Shown: positions 1 through 7,911 of the stretch, piece after piece
Layout of the letters: every line of letters starts with the position of its first letter
Numbering within the stretch: position 1 is the first letter of the stretch
Assembly: GCF_003666245.1 (NCBI RefSeq)
Contig: NZ_MJLZ01000039.1
Coordinates: 1-43,234 of the forward strand
Reading direction: 5' to 3'
Origin: Brenneria alni
Lineage (GTDB): Bacteria; Pseudomonadota; Gammaproteobacteria; Enterobacterales; Enterobacteriaceae
DNA: 43,234 bases
Program-made: the position numbers and the translations under genes
The notes under the pieces: generated by a model
What the model was told of the DNA's origin: nothing
Database searches by the model: none
The model's input: the letters and a program-made list of their open reading frames with translations, nothing else

Positions 1-420
1 TTTGAATTCTGTACACCAGGCCTCAACAGTCTTTAACTGGAAGGAGTAAACAATATCATGTGATTTTGCGAGGGAGTCTAATTTTTTAACAAAATCCTTT
101 GCAATAAACTCGCATTCTGGATAACACTCTTTGCTAAGAAGATAAATTGCATTTAATGCTGGCGGTCTGATTTTAGTATCACCGTTGTTATTTTTTGATT
201 TTTCCTCATTATTTAACAACTCTTTTTTTAGCTCCTTATTTTCGCCTCTAAACATTTCAATGTCTTTGATGAAGTTTTCTTTATCAACAAGGAAGTTTTC
301 CGTATCTTTATGATACTTTTTTATATCACTTAAAAGATTACTGTTTTCCCTCCTTAACGAATTATTTATCCTCAGTAGTTCTTCAAAATTTTCTCTTGTA
401 AAATCAGGCTTATCAAACAT
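1..420 (-). CDS. Hypothetical coiled-coil protein, cut by the window edge
   Basis: An open frame runs leftward from an ATG at 420 off the window with no stop, giving about 140 visible residues. It begins MFDKPDFTRENFEELLRIN. The first 75 or so residues are rich in Glu, Lys, Asn and Asp with spaced Leu and Ile, as in a coiled coil. A more globular part follows (NAIYLLSKECYPE). The base composition is AT-rich compared with the core genes, and it lies inside the element bounded by the integrase at 1321-2637, so it is probably cargo. I do not recognise the family and assign no function. The coding call rests on the long open frame and even amino-acid use. Confidence 0.6.
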   Translation of the reverse strand, partial: MFDKPDFTRENFEELLRINNSLRRENSNLLSDIKKYHKDTENFLVDKENFIKDIEMFRGENKELKKELLNNEEKSKNNNGDTKIRPPALNAIYLLSKECYPECEFIAKDFVKKLDSLAKSHDIVYSFQLKTVEAWCTEFK

Positions 421-549
421 TTTTTATCCTTTTTAAAATCAATAAATAGCTTACAACCAAAATAAATTACGATACACAATGTGAAATTAACTGGACTAAT
501 CTATCCCCAAACACCTACAATCCTAGCAGCAGCCATAGGGAAATTTTTC

Positions 550-705
550 ATGAGAAAACATACATCATCTCAAGTGACCAAAGCAAAAATCCTCCGTGCC
601 GTTGCCAGCTCAACCGCAATTGAAACTGGCGTTTCTGTGCAAAAAATTGAGCAGCAACTCAAAAAAAATCAAGCACAGGCGAAAGCCGTGGGCCTCGCCC
701 GTTAA
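550..705 (+). CDS. Small basic protein, 51 aa, convergent with fic
   Basis: The ATG at 550 follows an AGGGA ribosome-binding match with about 8 bases spacing and opens a 51-codon frame starting MRKHTSSQVTKAKIL. An earlier GTG at 481 is in frame but has no good ribosome-binding site. The product is basic, probably helical, with a Lys/Gln-rich second half (KIEQQLKKNQAQAKAVG). Its stop codon overlaps the stop codon of the fic gene on the opposite strand. Fic proteins are often held in check by a small antitoxin, but those I know (VbhA, YhfG) are encoded just upstream of fic in the same direction and share no obvious motif with this protein. Function unknown; an antitoxin role is only a hypothesis. 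Confidence 0.5.
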   Translation: MRKHTSSQVTKAKILRAVASSTAIETGVSVQKIEQQLKKNQAQAKAVGLAR

Positions 706-1316
706 TCTGGCAATATATCGTCCACCAATTGCATCATGGGGCTGTAGTTCCCTGATACGCCTGCCTGTATCGCCTTGAAGTAAAATGCCTTGTGCTCATC
801 CCACAGGCTGTAATCCAGTAAGCCCTTCCCTGCCAGAACCGACAGTACATCGCAAAGCAGCCGCGAAAGACGCCCGTTACCTTCTCTGAATGGATGGATC
901 AAAATAAACTCCACATGGCATTCAGCCAGATAGCTAACCAGCTCCGGACGAGCCATGGATTTCAGTTCACCAGACCTGGAGAGAAATTGCCTCTCGAAAC
1001 CATCGAGAAGCAGTGGAATTCTGTCGGCAGCGGCAAATTGAAAACTGTCTTTAGTCAGGTTGGCATTGCGTAACCTCCCAGCCCAGTCATACACATTCCC
1101 CAACCATTGGCGATGCCACCCACTGATGTGCTCAAAAGTCAGCACCGCTGGCGGCTGGCCTTCGATAAATAGCTGTTCATAAAGCATCAGCAGCAAGCCT
1201 GATTCCAGCGCCTCCATTTCCTCTTCATCAATGATCCCCAGCTTATTAGCCAGCACTAAATCTCCAGAGCCCGGCTGATAACGCTCTTCTGCTGAATTTA
1301 GCTCATATTTTGCCAA
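702..1316 (-). CDS. Fic-domain protein (putative AMP transferase)
   Basis: Fic enzymes transfer AMP, or another phosphate-containing group, to a hydroxyl side chain of a target protein. The complete catalytic motif HPFREGNGRLSR is present at about residues 141-152: His is the general base, the GNGR loop binds phosphates and the last Arg is the conserved distal one. The flap region is seen at DWAGRLRNANLTKD. I place the start at a TTG at 1316, preceded by GGAGG with 7 bases spacing; a longer TTG start at 1334 overlaps the integrase gene. The gene begins 5 bases after the integrase stop, so the two are probably cotranscribed. Its small size (204 aa) and position resemble the Fic proteins of mobile elements called mobile mystery protein B. 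The target is unknown. Confidence 0.85.
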   Translation of the reverse strand: MAKYELNSAEERYQPGSGDLVLANKLGIIDEEEMEALESGLLLMLYEQLFIEGQPPAVLTFEHISGWHRQWLGNVYDWAGRLRNANLTKDSFQFAAADRIPLLLDGFERQFLSRSGELKSMARPELVSYLAECHVEFILIHPFREGNGRLSRLLCDVLSVLAGKGLLDYSLWDEHKAFYFKAIQAGVSGNYSPMMQLVDDILPD

Positions 1317-1320
1317 GCTC

Positions 1321-2637
1321 TTACCTCCGCCCAAACAAGTTCACAACGTTGTTTTCCTGCTGTCGCTGATAGTTGTTAACCCGCTCTTCCCAGATCTCAA
1401 GCGCCCTGCGCTTTTCAGTCAGATAATCATAGCGGTCATAGTGTTTCGAGCTGACGTCATTTAAAGCGTGATTCTGAATACGGTCACGGATCTCTTTACT
1501 GATCCCCGCCTCCCCCATCAGCGTTTTACAGGTCCGGCGTAAATCTCGCGCCGTGAAAACTTTAAACTCAGGATTAAAAGCACGGAAATACATGATGGAA
1601 CGGGCCAGGCTATCGGTACGTACCGGGCGCTCACCGTTGGTTGATAGCGGGAAAATATAGGGACTGTTACTTTCCTTAGTCAGCTCTTTCACTGAGGCTA
1701 ATTCCTGTAATGCCGATTCAGTCAGCGGGATCAGGTGCTCACGCTTGTTTTTCGATACATCGGCTATGACCAGTAATGTCTTTTGCTGCCAGTCAATTGC
1801 ACTCCATTGGCTGGCAATCATTTCAAATGGACGCTGCCCGCCAACATAAACGCAAAAGCGGATTAAATGCTGCATCAACGGCCCAACGTTAGTTGCCTGA
1901 GCGAACTGCTCCATGACAAAACGTAGCTCCTCCAGTGTTAACCATGTATCACCCACTTTCTCCGCCGAGGACTGCTTCGGTATGGCCGATACCGGATTAA
2001 CTTCAAGGCCGAACGTAATACCCACGCTGGTATTCATCGGATCGTTATCGGCTTTAAGACCGTAGTTAAAAGCCGCCATCAGGTAGGAACGAATTCGATT
2101 CGCATGGACCACTGCATCACGCTGGATGATGCCAGATAAGATCGTTTTGATCTGTAATGGCGTGACATCCTTCGCTTTGGTCTCTCGAGGAATGACTGAA
2201 TAGCACTCTTTTTCAAGACGCTTCAGAACATCGGCCCAGGTCCGCTTATTGTCGAGCTTCATCTTGTTAACGTAGCCATGTACCAGCTCTTTAAACGATC
2301 CCTGCGAGCGATGAAGCTGCATGATGTGCTGCTCGGCCAGGCGCTGTTGCTCAAGCTCTTGCTGAGGTTCTTTTCCTTCAATAAGCCAGGCACCATATTT
2401 TTTCGCCAGCTCATTGGCCGTCACCAGTTTCATCTCAGGCCAGATGCCCAACTGAATGAATTTCTCTTTCTTCCCTTTCTCAACGTAGTAACGGAAATAA
2501 AAAACTTTGCTGCCTGAAGGCTGAACCTTAACGCCAAGCCTGCCGGTACCACGCTGAGCACTGTTGCTCCACACGTAGTACGACGTGCTTTTTGTCTTCA
2601 ATCCGCGTATAGCAGTCTCGGTAAGATTAGCGGCCAT
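1321..2637 (-). CDS. P4-type tyrosine integrase
   Basis: A site-specific recombinase of 438 aa. The N-terminal part (about 1-90) is the DUF4102 arm-binding domain of P4-like integrases (LTETAIRGLK, then FRYYVEKGKKEKFIQLG). The central part is the SAM-like core-binding domain. The C-terminal catalytic domain has Arg269 (GGQRPFE), a Lys near 298, Arg367 in ARDLRRT, His390 in QNHALND and the nucleophile Tyr400 in KHYDRYDY. The usual His two residues before the second Arg is Arg364 here, a variant I believe is shared by a subfamily, so activity is still plausible. It lies next to repeated 11-12 bp sites and a tRNA-Ile2 fragment, consistent with integration into that tRNA gene. Confidence 0.92.
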   Translation of the reverse strand: MAANLTETAIRGLKTKSTSYYVWSNSAQRGTGRLGVKVQPSGSKVFYFRYYVEKGKKEKFIQLGIWPEMKLVTANELAKKYGAWLIEGKEPQQELEQQRLAEQHIMQLHRSQGSFKELVHGYVNKMKLDNKRTWADVLKRLEKECYSVIPRETKAKDVTPLQIKTILSGIIQRDAVVHANRIRSYLMAAFNYGLKADNDPMNTSVGITFGLEVNPVSAIPKQSSAEKVGDTWLTLEELRFVMEQFAQATNVGPLMQHLIRFCVYVGGQRPFEMIASQWSAIDWQQKTLLVIADVSKNKREHLIPLTESALQELASVKELTKESNSPYIFPLSTNGERPVRTDSLARSIMYFRAFNPEFKVFTARDLRRTCKTLMGEAGISKEIRDRIQNHALNDVSSKHYDRYDYLTEKRRALEIWEERVNNYQRQQENNVVNLFGRR

Positions 2638-2660
2638 GAGGTTACCTTTCTAAGGATAAG

Positions 2661-2710
2661 CGTTACCTGACCCGATGCCCATTTTGGGTCAGGTAATGGG
2701 TCAGGTAACG
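2661..2710. repeat. Three repeated sites upstream of the integrase
   Basis: GGGTCAGGTAA occurs twice in direct orientation (2686-2696 and 2698-2708). An inverted copy at 2661-2673 forms a perfect 13-bp palindrome arm with 2698-2710. They lie 24-73 bp before the integrase start. Position and spacing fit integrase arm-type binding sites or an autoregulatory operator of the integrase gene. The repeats are seen directly; the binding role is inferred. Confidence 0.65.
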
Positions 2711-2834
2711 ATAGTACAATGGGGAGACGAGACAACCAATCAGAAACAAAAGCAACATCATAACTGATTGATTATAGACAATTAAAAATACAACAAGCGT
2801 CAATACCGAACGATTAGAAACATGCCGATTTTAT

Positions 2835-2881
2835 GACTCATAATCGATTGGTCGTTGGTTCAAACCCAACAGGGGCCACCA
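2835..2881 (+). other. Attachment-site copy: 3' half of tRNA-Ile2 (CAU)
   Basis: The segment starting GACTCATAATCG and ending AGGGGCCACCA matches the 3' half of the minor isoleucine tRNA (CAU anticodon, ileX/ileY type): anticodon loop CTCATAA, variable loop, a T arm with GGTTCAAACC and an acceptor strand ending CCA. The 5' half is absent: nothing like GGCCCCTTAGCTC lies upstream, and the bases before the anticodon do not form the stem. This is what is left at the far end of an element that entered a tRNA gene. The intact tRNA should lie left of the window. Confidence 0.8.
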
Positions 2882-2907
2882 AACTTTATCTTTAAAATCA
2901 TATAATT

Positions 2908-2936
2908 AAGCCACTTTTAAACAAGTGGCTTTTTAG
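2908..2936 (+). terminator. Rho-independent terminator after the tRNA-Ile2 3' end
   Basis: Stem AAGCCACTT / AAGTGGCTT with a 6-base loop, followed by a T-rich run, lies 27 bp after the CCA end. It looks like the original terminator of the tRNA gene, which implies that DNA to the right of 2881 was outside the integrated element. Confidence 0.8.
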
Positions 2937-3060
2937 TATCTAAATGCCAATGGCAGCAAAGCTAAAATCCATTAAAACAACCATAAGCCAAATCCTTACT
3001 AAAAACACAAGGATACAGCGGTACTATGGAAATGGAGGAGGCATGCTTTTGTTTGCGGGT

Positions 3061-3438
3061 TTAAGTATTCTGAAATTGCTCGGCTCGGCGTTCTAACTCA
3101 GCGAGAAATGATGTTCTTGCCAGTCCATGTGCATTGGGCGTCATTATACTTATCACCTGAAAACTATCTGGATTGAGCCAATGGCGTGCATAGACAAGAT
3201 AGCTATTCGACTTTCGCGCGGCTTGCGGAACGCCTTTCCCCCACTGTGGCTCATTGGGTAGTCTGATATGCATCTTAAAAACATGAGAATCACATAGTTT
3301 GCGGTTATCTTCCCATTGCGCTTCGCTTCCAAGAAATGGCGGTAAGACTTTGCTATTCATCCACCCTTGCAAGGCAGAAGCATATTGCTTCGCAATCGTT
3401 GGATGCTCCACTTTCAAATGAACTGAAACAGTCGCCAT
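3061..3438 (-). CDS. YafO-family toxin (ribosome-dependent mRNA interferase)
   Basis: The C-terminal two thirds align by eye with E. coli YafO: an LGSEAQWEDN segment (FGRDALYDD in YafO), then HIRLPNEP, NSYLVYARH, SIMTPNAHGLARTSF and a terminal AELERRAEQF. YafO is a type II toxin that binds the ribosome and cuts mRNA downstream of the start codon. At 125 aa it is close to the 132 aa of YafO. Its ATG shares one base with the stop codon of the upstream gene (TAATG), so translation is coupled, as expected for a toxin-antitoxin pair. The partner, however, is not YafN-like. Confidence 0.75.
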   Translation of the reverse strand: MATVSVHLKVEHPTIAKQYASALQGWMNSKVLPPFLGSEAQWEDNRKLCDSHVFKMHIRLPNEPQWGKGVPQAARKSNSYLVYARHWLNPDSFQVISIMTPNAHGLARTSFLAELERRAEQFQNT

Positions 3439-4037
3439 TACGAAACCCGATCAAATTCCGGGATGTCTAATCCTAATGATTTGTGCTCTGCACGGATCAT
3501 TGCCTTAACTTCATCAGCACTGGCTTTAATCATTTCAGAGCTTGTTTTCTTTGGTGGATGAGTTTGGTCAATGAATGACAAAAAGTCTTCGGCGGTATAT
3601 CGCAGGCTTGCAGCTGCACGTCCAAAGGAAACCACTTCTCCGCGCAGATCATCATCACTGATTTCATTCAACGCCAGCCTTACCGCATCAACAAACTTTG
3701 TTGCAATAGTAATGCGCTTTTGTAACTCACGCTCCAGATGCTTCTGTACGAATGGGCTTTGTTTTTCCATGGCGATGGGTATCTGCTTTTCTTCCCATTC
3801 TAAGCGGATATTTCTTAAGTGGAAGTTCAGACGGTCAGTCATTGCCTTAAGATAGACCGTCGCATCACCGATCGGCAGGTATACAACCGATCCAGGTAGT
3901 ACTTGTAATGTAGTACTGGTATCAGCATGGGTTAATGCAATGTCGCTATACCCCAACGTGCTGGCAGGAACTGGTGCCATGGCTATCGCCATAGCGGTAG
4001 CCATATAGGTGACTTTGTTTTTTTGGGGCTTGCTCAT
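3438..4037 (-). CDS. Putative partner/antitoxin of the YafO-like toxin, 199 aa
   Basis: First gene of a two-gene operon with the YafO-like toxin. The ATG at 4037 has a GGAG ribosome-binding site 8 bases upstream. The N-terminus is Met- and Ala-rich (MATAMAIAMAPVPAS), then there is a short beta-rich part (TTLQVLPGSVVYLPIGDATV) and a long, charged, helical part from about residue 65 to the end. It is twice the length of YafN (97 aa) and I see no Phd/YefM-type N-terminal fold. Type II antitoxins usually come first and overlap the toxin, as here, so an antitoxin role is the simplest inference from context. The family is not recognised. Confidence 0.6.
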   Translation of the reverse strand: MSKPQKNKVTYMATAMAIAMAPVPASTLGYSDIALTHADTSTTLQVLPGSVVYLPIGDATVYLKAMTDRLNFHLRNIRLEWEEKQIPIAMEKQSPFVQKHLERELQKRITIATKFVDAVRLALNEISDDDLRGEVVSFGRAAASLRYTAEDFLSFIDQTHPPKKTSSEMIKASADEVKAMIRAEHKSLGLDIPEFDRVS

Positions 4038-4836
4038 AATATGAACTCCATAGATTATGCTGCCATTCTAGCTTACAGAATAGTCAGCAGCAAACAGCTA
4101 TCCGTTATCAGCCTCACTCCAACTCGCGTAACTTTTTTTCAGTTTCATAATGCCTATGGCGGTCATCTAACATACTCTACTGTGTAGGTTTTTAACCATT
4201 CTTCAATGCATGGTGTAAACTCAGCGATTAGATCAACCCACTCAACAAAATTCAAATAAACTCCTATTTTTCTGTTGGTTAGGTTTTTCTTTCGATCCTT
4301 TTTAGATCCTAAAAACTGAAAAACACTGAAATTTCTTTCAATCTTTTCAGTTTGAGGTTTCCACCAAAACCCCAGTAACGGCGCGGGCTGGCGTACCCAT
4401 TTGTAGAAAAATAAAACTGAAAAATTTCTCTGATCCGAAAACCGCAGGCGGGTGCGGTGTAGCGCCGATTTTGTCATGCGACCGTTTATTTTGTGTATGC
4501 GCTGGCTGCGCCTGCGCGACGTGATGCAGCGATTGAGGTTGCGGGTTCGTGATGGTGTGATGTGTGGAATGGTTCGCTTTGTGGGGCGTCTGAGCGCGTT
4601 TTATGACAGGCGCAAAAAAGCCCGCACGCGGCGGGCTTCGCTTTCCCTGATGTCATCGTTATCTTTTTAAATTCAAAATCATCATGACATTGGGTTCGTT
4701 TATTTTATAAACGTTTATACAGATCGATTATGAATTATTGATCGGTTGTGTCGATCAATTATTATCAGGCACCAATCACCGGGCTGTATTTCGTTTGTAT
4801 CACATCGGATTTATTGCTGACTGCAACAATACCTTA
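4038..4836. other. About 800 bp with no convincing gene
   Basis: Two short frames exist. The first is minus-strand 4163-4477 (104 codons, Arg/Phe/Trp-rich). The second is plus-strand 4452-4670 (72 codons from a GTG; very Arg-rich, and its last codons encode the terminator stem at 4618-4638). Both overlap at their 5' ends and lack good ribosome-binding sites. They resemble the small basic frames of P4-like satellites, and I cannot support either as a gene. An 8-bp inverted repeat (ATTGATCG / CGATCAAT, 4737-4759) lies near the right end. The stretch may be the remnant of an older insertion. Confidence 0.5.
4612..4638 (-). terminator. Rho-independent terminator for leftward transcription
   Basis: Stem AAGCCCGC / GCGGGCTT (4618-4625 and 4631-4638) with a 5-base loop. 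On the minus strand it is followed by a run of six T. It could end transcripts from the DUF305 gene at 4837-5196, about 200 bp upstream. Confidence 0.65.
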
Positions 4837-5196
4837 TTACCTTTTCTCGTGCTTTTTCAGCCATGCTTGCATCTGGTCAATTTCCGGCTGCTGGGCATTG
4901 ATGATCTCTTCCGCCAGTTTGCGAAGCTCAGGATCTTTGCCGTATTTGAGCTCTGTTTTGGCCATATCAATCGCTCCCTGATGATGGGCTATCATCCCCT
5001 TAGCGAACGCAACGTCAGGATCGCTGGACTGTATCCCTTCCTGCATCTGGGTATGCATCTGATCCATGCCCTGCATATAGGCCTGCTGTGACTCGGTTGC
5101 ATTACCGGAATGATGGCCGTTGTGTCCACTGTCGGCAGCGAAAGCGGCCAGGGGCGCCAATAGACTACCGACAATTAGTAAATTTATGCTCTTCAT
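4837..5196 (-). CDS. DUF305 (CopM-like) periplasmic protein, probably copper-induced
   Basis: A 119-aa precursor with a signal peptide (KSINLLIVGSLLAPLAAFA, then ADSGHNGHHSG). The mature part has the DUF305 signature: FAKGMIAHHQGAIDMA, then LRKLAEEIINAQQPEIDQM and a C-terminal Trp-Leu-Lys. The His- and Met-rich mature protein (HNGHHSG, MQGMDQMHTQM) is suited to binding copper, and DUF305 members such as cyanobacterial CopM bind copper. The start at 5196 is preferred to the ATG at 5199, because AGAGG lies 5 rather than 2 bases upstream. A promoter with CueR-type geometry lies 39 bp before the gene, which supports a copper role. Copper binding is inferred. Confidence 0.85.
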   Translation of the reverse strand: MKSINLLIVGSLLAPLAAFAADSGHNGHHSGNATESQQAYMQGMDQMHTQMQEGIQSSDPDVAFAKGMIAHHQGAIDMAKTELKYGKDPELRKLAEEIINAQQPEIDQMQAWLKKHEKR

Positions 5197-5234
5197 CATT
5201 ACCTCTATTTCAGACCAATTGGAATATCACCTTA

Positions 5235-5265
5235 AAGGTAGTCCTTCCCGTAAGGGGAAGGTCAA
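5235..5265 (-). promoter_or_regulatory. CueR-type promoter (MerR family, 19-bp spacer)
   Basis: On the minus strand the -35 TTGACC (5265-5260) and -10 TACCTT (5240-5235) are separated by 19 bp. The spacer holds the dyad CCTTCCC / GGGAAGG. This closely matches the E. coli copA promoter recognised by CueR: the same TTGACC overlapping CCTTCCCC, and the unusual 19-bp spacing used by MerR activators. It reads into the DUF305 gene. Confidence 0.8.
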
Positions 5266-5363
5266 GAGAAAGAACCCAATAAGAAAAACCGCCGAACCTA
5301 TCCACCACGGTGATAAAAATCAGCGATGGATAAACCCGGCGGTCTTAAGGATGGTGCTGTTGC

Positions 5364-5843
5364 TTACTCAGCCGACGCGGGTTTAGCGTCGGGTTTTGGC
5401 GGTTGAGTCAGGCGTTTTTCAAAATTATCGTTGTACTGTTTCTTTTGCTCAGGCGTAAGGATGTTATAAATCTTATTCTGGGTTTCTAACCTGTTCAGCA
5501 TGTGCGCTTTTCGCGCGGCATCGGCTTTATCCAACTGCGCCTGTGCCTTAGCGGCATCGAACGTATCGGATGTAACCAGATTGTGCATTTCACGTCGTTC
5601 ATCCTGCATGGATTTTCGCATATCATCATGAGAGGCTTTCAAAATTTCATCCACTTGCCGTTTCTGAGCCTCTGTCAGATTCAGTTCTTTAAACATCATC
5701 TCATGTTGCCCACCGCGGGGACCTTTCCCATCTTTAACCATTCTTACTTCCGGGTGGCCTTTTGGCGTATCAGTAGCTTGAGCGATACCTGCCGTTCCCA
5801 GTGCTAAAGAAGAAGCAACCAGAAGTGCTGTTAATTTACGCAT
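5364..5843 (-). CDS. spy: Spy/CpxP-family periplasmic chaperone
   Basis: A 159-aa precursor with a clear signal peptide (ALLVASSLALGTAGIAQA). Spy is a cradle-shaped, ATP-independent periplasmic chaperone induced through the Cpx and Bae envelope-stress systems. The two family LTxxQ motifs are present: LNLTEAQKRQ near residue 54 and ILTPEQKKQY near residue 128, with a long charged helical part between. The C-terminus is a Pro/Lys/Ala tail (PPKPDAKPASAE). The neighbouring DUF305 gene has a copper-type promoter, and spy itself is induced by copper and zinc in E. coli, so the pair looks like a metal and envelope-stress patch. I cannot identify a clear CpxR box upstream. CpxP is the main alternative name. 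Confidence 0.85.
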   Translation of the reverse strand: MRKLTALLVASSLALGTAGIAQATDTPKGHPEVRMVKDGKGPRGGQHEMMFKELNLTEAQKRQVDEILKASHDDMRKSMQDERREMHNLVTSDTFDAAKAQAQLDKADAARKAHMLNRLETQNKIYNILTPEQKKQYNDNFEKRLTQPPKPDAKPASAE

Positions 5844-6082
5844 AATTTATCCTTCTCTCAGGTTTAACGCATTGACGACCATTGTCGTACTGTCGAGAGA
5901 AAGTATAGGCCTGATAGTTTCAGTTAGTTAGAGCAACGGTAAATGTCTGCAAGTAATGACTTCACATTTCCGACAAATATGGAGAATACGGGGGAAATGT
6001 GTAAGGAATTGATAGAATTGCGTTAAACCTTGCGTGAGATAACGGATTATTTCACACATAACTCGTCAGGGCTGACAGCCGA

Positions 6083-6379
6083 TTAGGGTAGCGAACGGAC
6101 AAAATTCGACGCATCTTTCGCCAACGCATCAATATGCGCGCTGATAACTTTGACCTTTTGCAGCAGCGGATTACGCGCCGGAGAGCTATCCATCGCGTTC
6201 AACTGAGTGACAAGCTGCTCAATCTGCTCACAAAGCTGTGCTTCATGCTGCCTGGCCTGCGCCAACTGCTGCTGTAGCTGCTGATAATCGCGTCGCCAAA
6301 TCTGCTGCTGTTGCTGAACGCTGCGCTCCAGTTCCTGAAACGCGCCATTCAGCCGTGTTTCCAACTCTTCAACCCACAT
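6083..6379 (-). CDS. Hypothetical coiled-coil protein
   Basis: A 98-aa cytoplasmic protein with a long Gln- and Glu-rich coiled coil (SVQQQQQIWRRDYQQLQQQL onward) and a short C-terminal region ending FVRSLP. No signal peptide or membrane segment is visible. It lies downstream of rlmG in the same direction, 79 bp away, and could be cotranscribed. I do not recognise a named family. The strong Gln/Arg pattern with normal codon use for the neighbourhood supports a real gene. Confidence 0.7.
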   Translation of the reverse strand: MWVEELETRLNGAFQELERSVQQQQQIWRRDYQQLQQQLAQARQHEAQLCEQIEQLVTQLNAMDSSPARNPLLQKVKVISAHIDALAKDASNFVRSLP

Positions 6380-6458
6380 AGAGATTCCTTCGCCTGATTA
6401 TCCATCGAACTATAATGGCACAGGGCCTTAACAACAAACAATTGCAGGCGGGTGTAGG

Positions 6459-7598
6459 TTACCGGGCTGCTGCGGTTTTCACCGCCCGCAGCACCACAAA
6501 TTTAGCGTTGCTGGCAATTACCTCACAGTTGCCGAACAGACGTTTCAGCTTGTGAAAATAATCCAGATGACGATTACCGACAATGCGTAATTCACCGCCG
6601 ACCTGAAGACAGCGGCGGGAGTCAAGGAACATTTGCCAGGCAATATTATCAGTAACCGCCTGCTGCTGATGGAACGGAGGATTACACACTACGGCCTGTA
6701 AGCTGTCACGCGCCACGCCAGACAGCCCATGATTAACCGCAAAACCACAGCGTTCTTGATCCTGCGGACGGTTAATCGCCACATTCATCCGACTGGAGGC
6801 GATCGCCATATAAGATTCATCAAAGAAGCTGACGGAAGCAGCCGGATTAGCCGATAGCGCCGCCAGCCCAATAACGCCATTTCCGCAGCCCAAATCAACG
6901 ATTTTACCTTCCAACTGCTGAGGTAAATGTTGCAGGAAGAAACGTGCGCCAATATCCAATCCGCCACGCGAAAACACATTCGCGTAGTTGTGGATGCGAT
7001 AGCCATAATCTTCCAGCGCCCACTCGGTTGTCAGCGGTTGTTCACTCACATTTAAATCCGCGACTTCACAATGAATCAGACGCGCTTTCTTCCAGGCCAA
7101 TGAGGTTTTTGTCGGCCCCAGGATGCGCTCGAATAACTGTAGTGTCGACGTATGGATATCACGAGCCTTGGCGCCAGCGATAATGCGGGTTTGCGGCGTG
7201 ACTACCTTGCGCAGCATACGTAGTTGATATTCCAACAGCGCCGTAGTTTTCGGAATTTTGATCACCGCCAATGCTGGCGCGGCAGGTAAGTCGGTCAGGC
7301 TGTCCAGAAGCTCCACAGCGTCAGCATCAAAACCGTTCAGCGCCAGATTATGCCGCGTTGCCAGTTGGCTCATGTAAGAATCACTGATACTAACGGGTGC
7401 CTGAGCCTGCAATCCACAGGCTAATGCCCCGAATACATCATTAAAAATCAGGCGTGGCCCAGGTGAAACCTCCATCGATGAAAGCTCACGCAGCAGGAAC
7501 TCATCCGCCGCTTCCCACGCCTGTAGCGCCGTGTTATCTGCTACCTGAGGATAACGTACCAAAGTCAGATTACGCGTTTCCAGTTCAAGTTGGCACAT
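6459..7598 (-). CDS. rlmG: 23S rRNA (guanine-N2) methyltransferase RlmG
   Basis: RlmG methylates G1835 of 23S rRNA using S-adenosylmethionine. The 379-aa protein has the duplicated methyltransferase layout of the RlmG/RsmC family: an inactive N-terminal half and a C-terminal half with the SAM-binding loop [11 protein letters not shown] and the catalytic NPPF motif ([10 protein letters not shown]). The start at 7598 is chosen because AGGAGG lies just upstream and the resulting N-terminus ([13 protein letters not shown]) matches family length. A frame extending to 7733 would add 45 unlikely residues. It is followed by the small coiled-coil gene. Confidence 0.93.
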   Translation of the reverse strand: MCQLELETRNLTLVRYPQVADNTALQAWEAADEFLLRELSSMEVSPGPRLIFNDVFGALACGLQAQAPVSISDSYMSQLATRHNLALNGFDADAVELLDSLTDLPAAPALAVIKIPKTTALLEYQLRMLRKVVTPQTRIIAGAKARDIHTSTLQLFERILGPTKTSLAWKKARLIHCEVADLNVSEQPLTTEWALEDYGYRIHNYANVFSRGGLDIGARFFLQHLPQQLEGKIVDLGCGNGVIGLAALSANPAASVSFFDESYMAIASSRMNVAINRPQDQERCGFAVNHGLSGVARDSLQAVVCNPPFHQQQAVTDNIAWQMFLDSRRCLQVGGELRIVGNRHLDYFHKLKRLFGNCEVIASNAKFVVLRAVKTAAAR

Positions 7599-7911
7599 GG
7601 TTCCTCCTGAATCACAAAATTTGCGCTGTTTATCCCTTAAAATGATGCGCCAGTAAATGCTTTTCTCTGGCAGACAGGCAAATGACAACGTTAACCGTGT
7701 TTTAACAGTAACGTCGTCTTGCGATTTCACCATGATAACCTGAAATCCCTCATAGGATACGAACGCTTATGATTCGCTTTGCTATGGCAGGAGCAAGCTG
7801 GCTCCTTCGTCAGTTTTTCAATACCGTGACACAGGTTAAAGTGGGCTAAGTAAGGTCGCCGTTATTATGGCGATATTTATTTGACCCAGATCATGTTTTC
7901 ACCTATCTTTT
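7599..7911. other. Intergenic region between divergent rlmG and the alx leader
   Basis: No gene is visible. The region must hold the rlmG promoter (minus) and the alx promoter (plus, before about 7912). I could not assign either with confidence. Confidence 0.6.

Noticed and set aside
4163..4670. Two overlapping short frames (minus 4163-4477, plus 4452-4670)
   Set aside because: Very Arg-rich or aromatic-rich, no good ribosome-binding site, overlapping each other at the 5' ends, one running through a terminator stem; reported only as part of the non-coding region.
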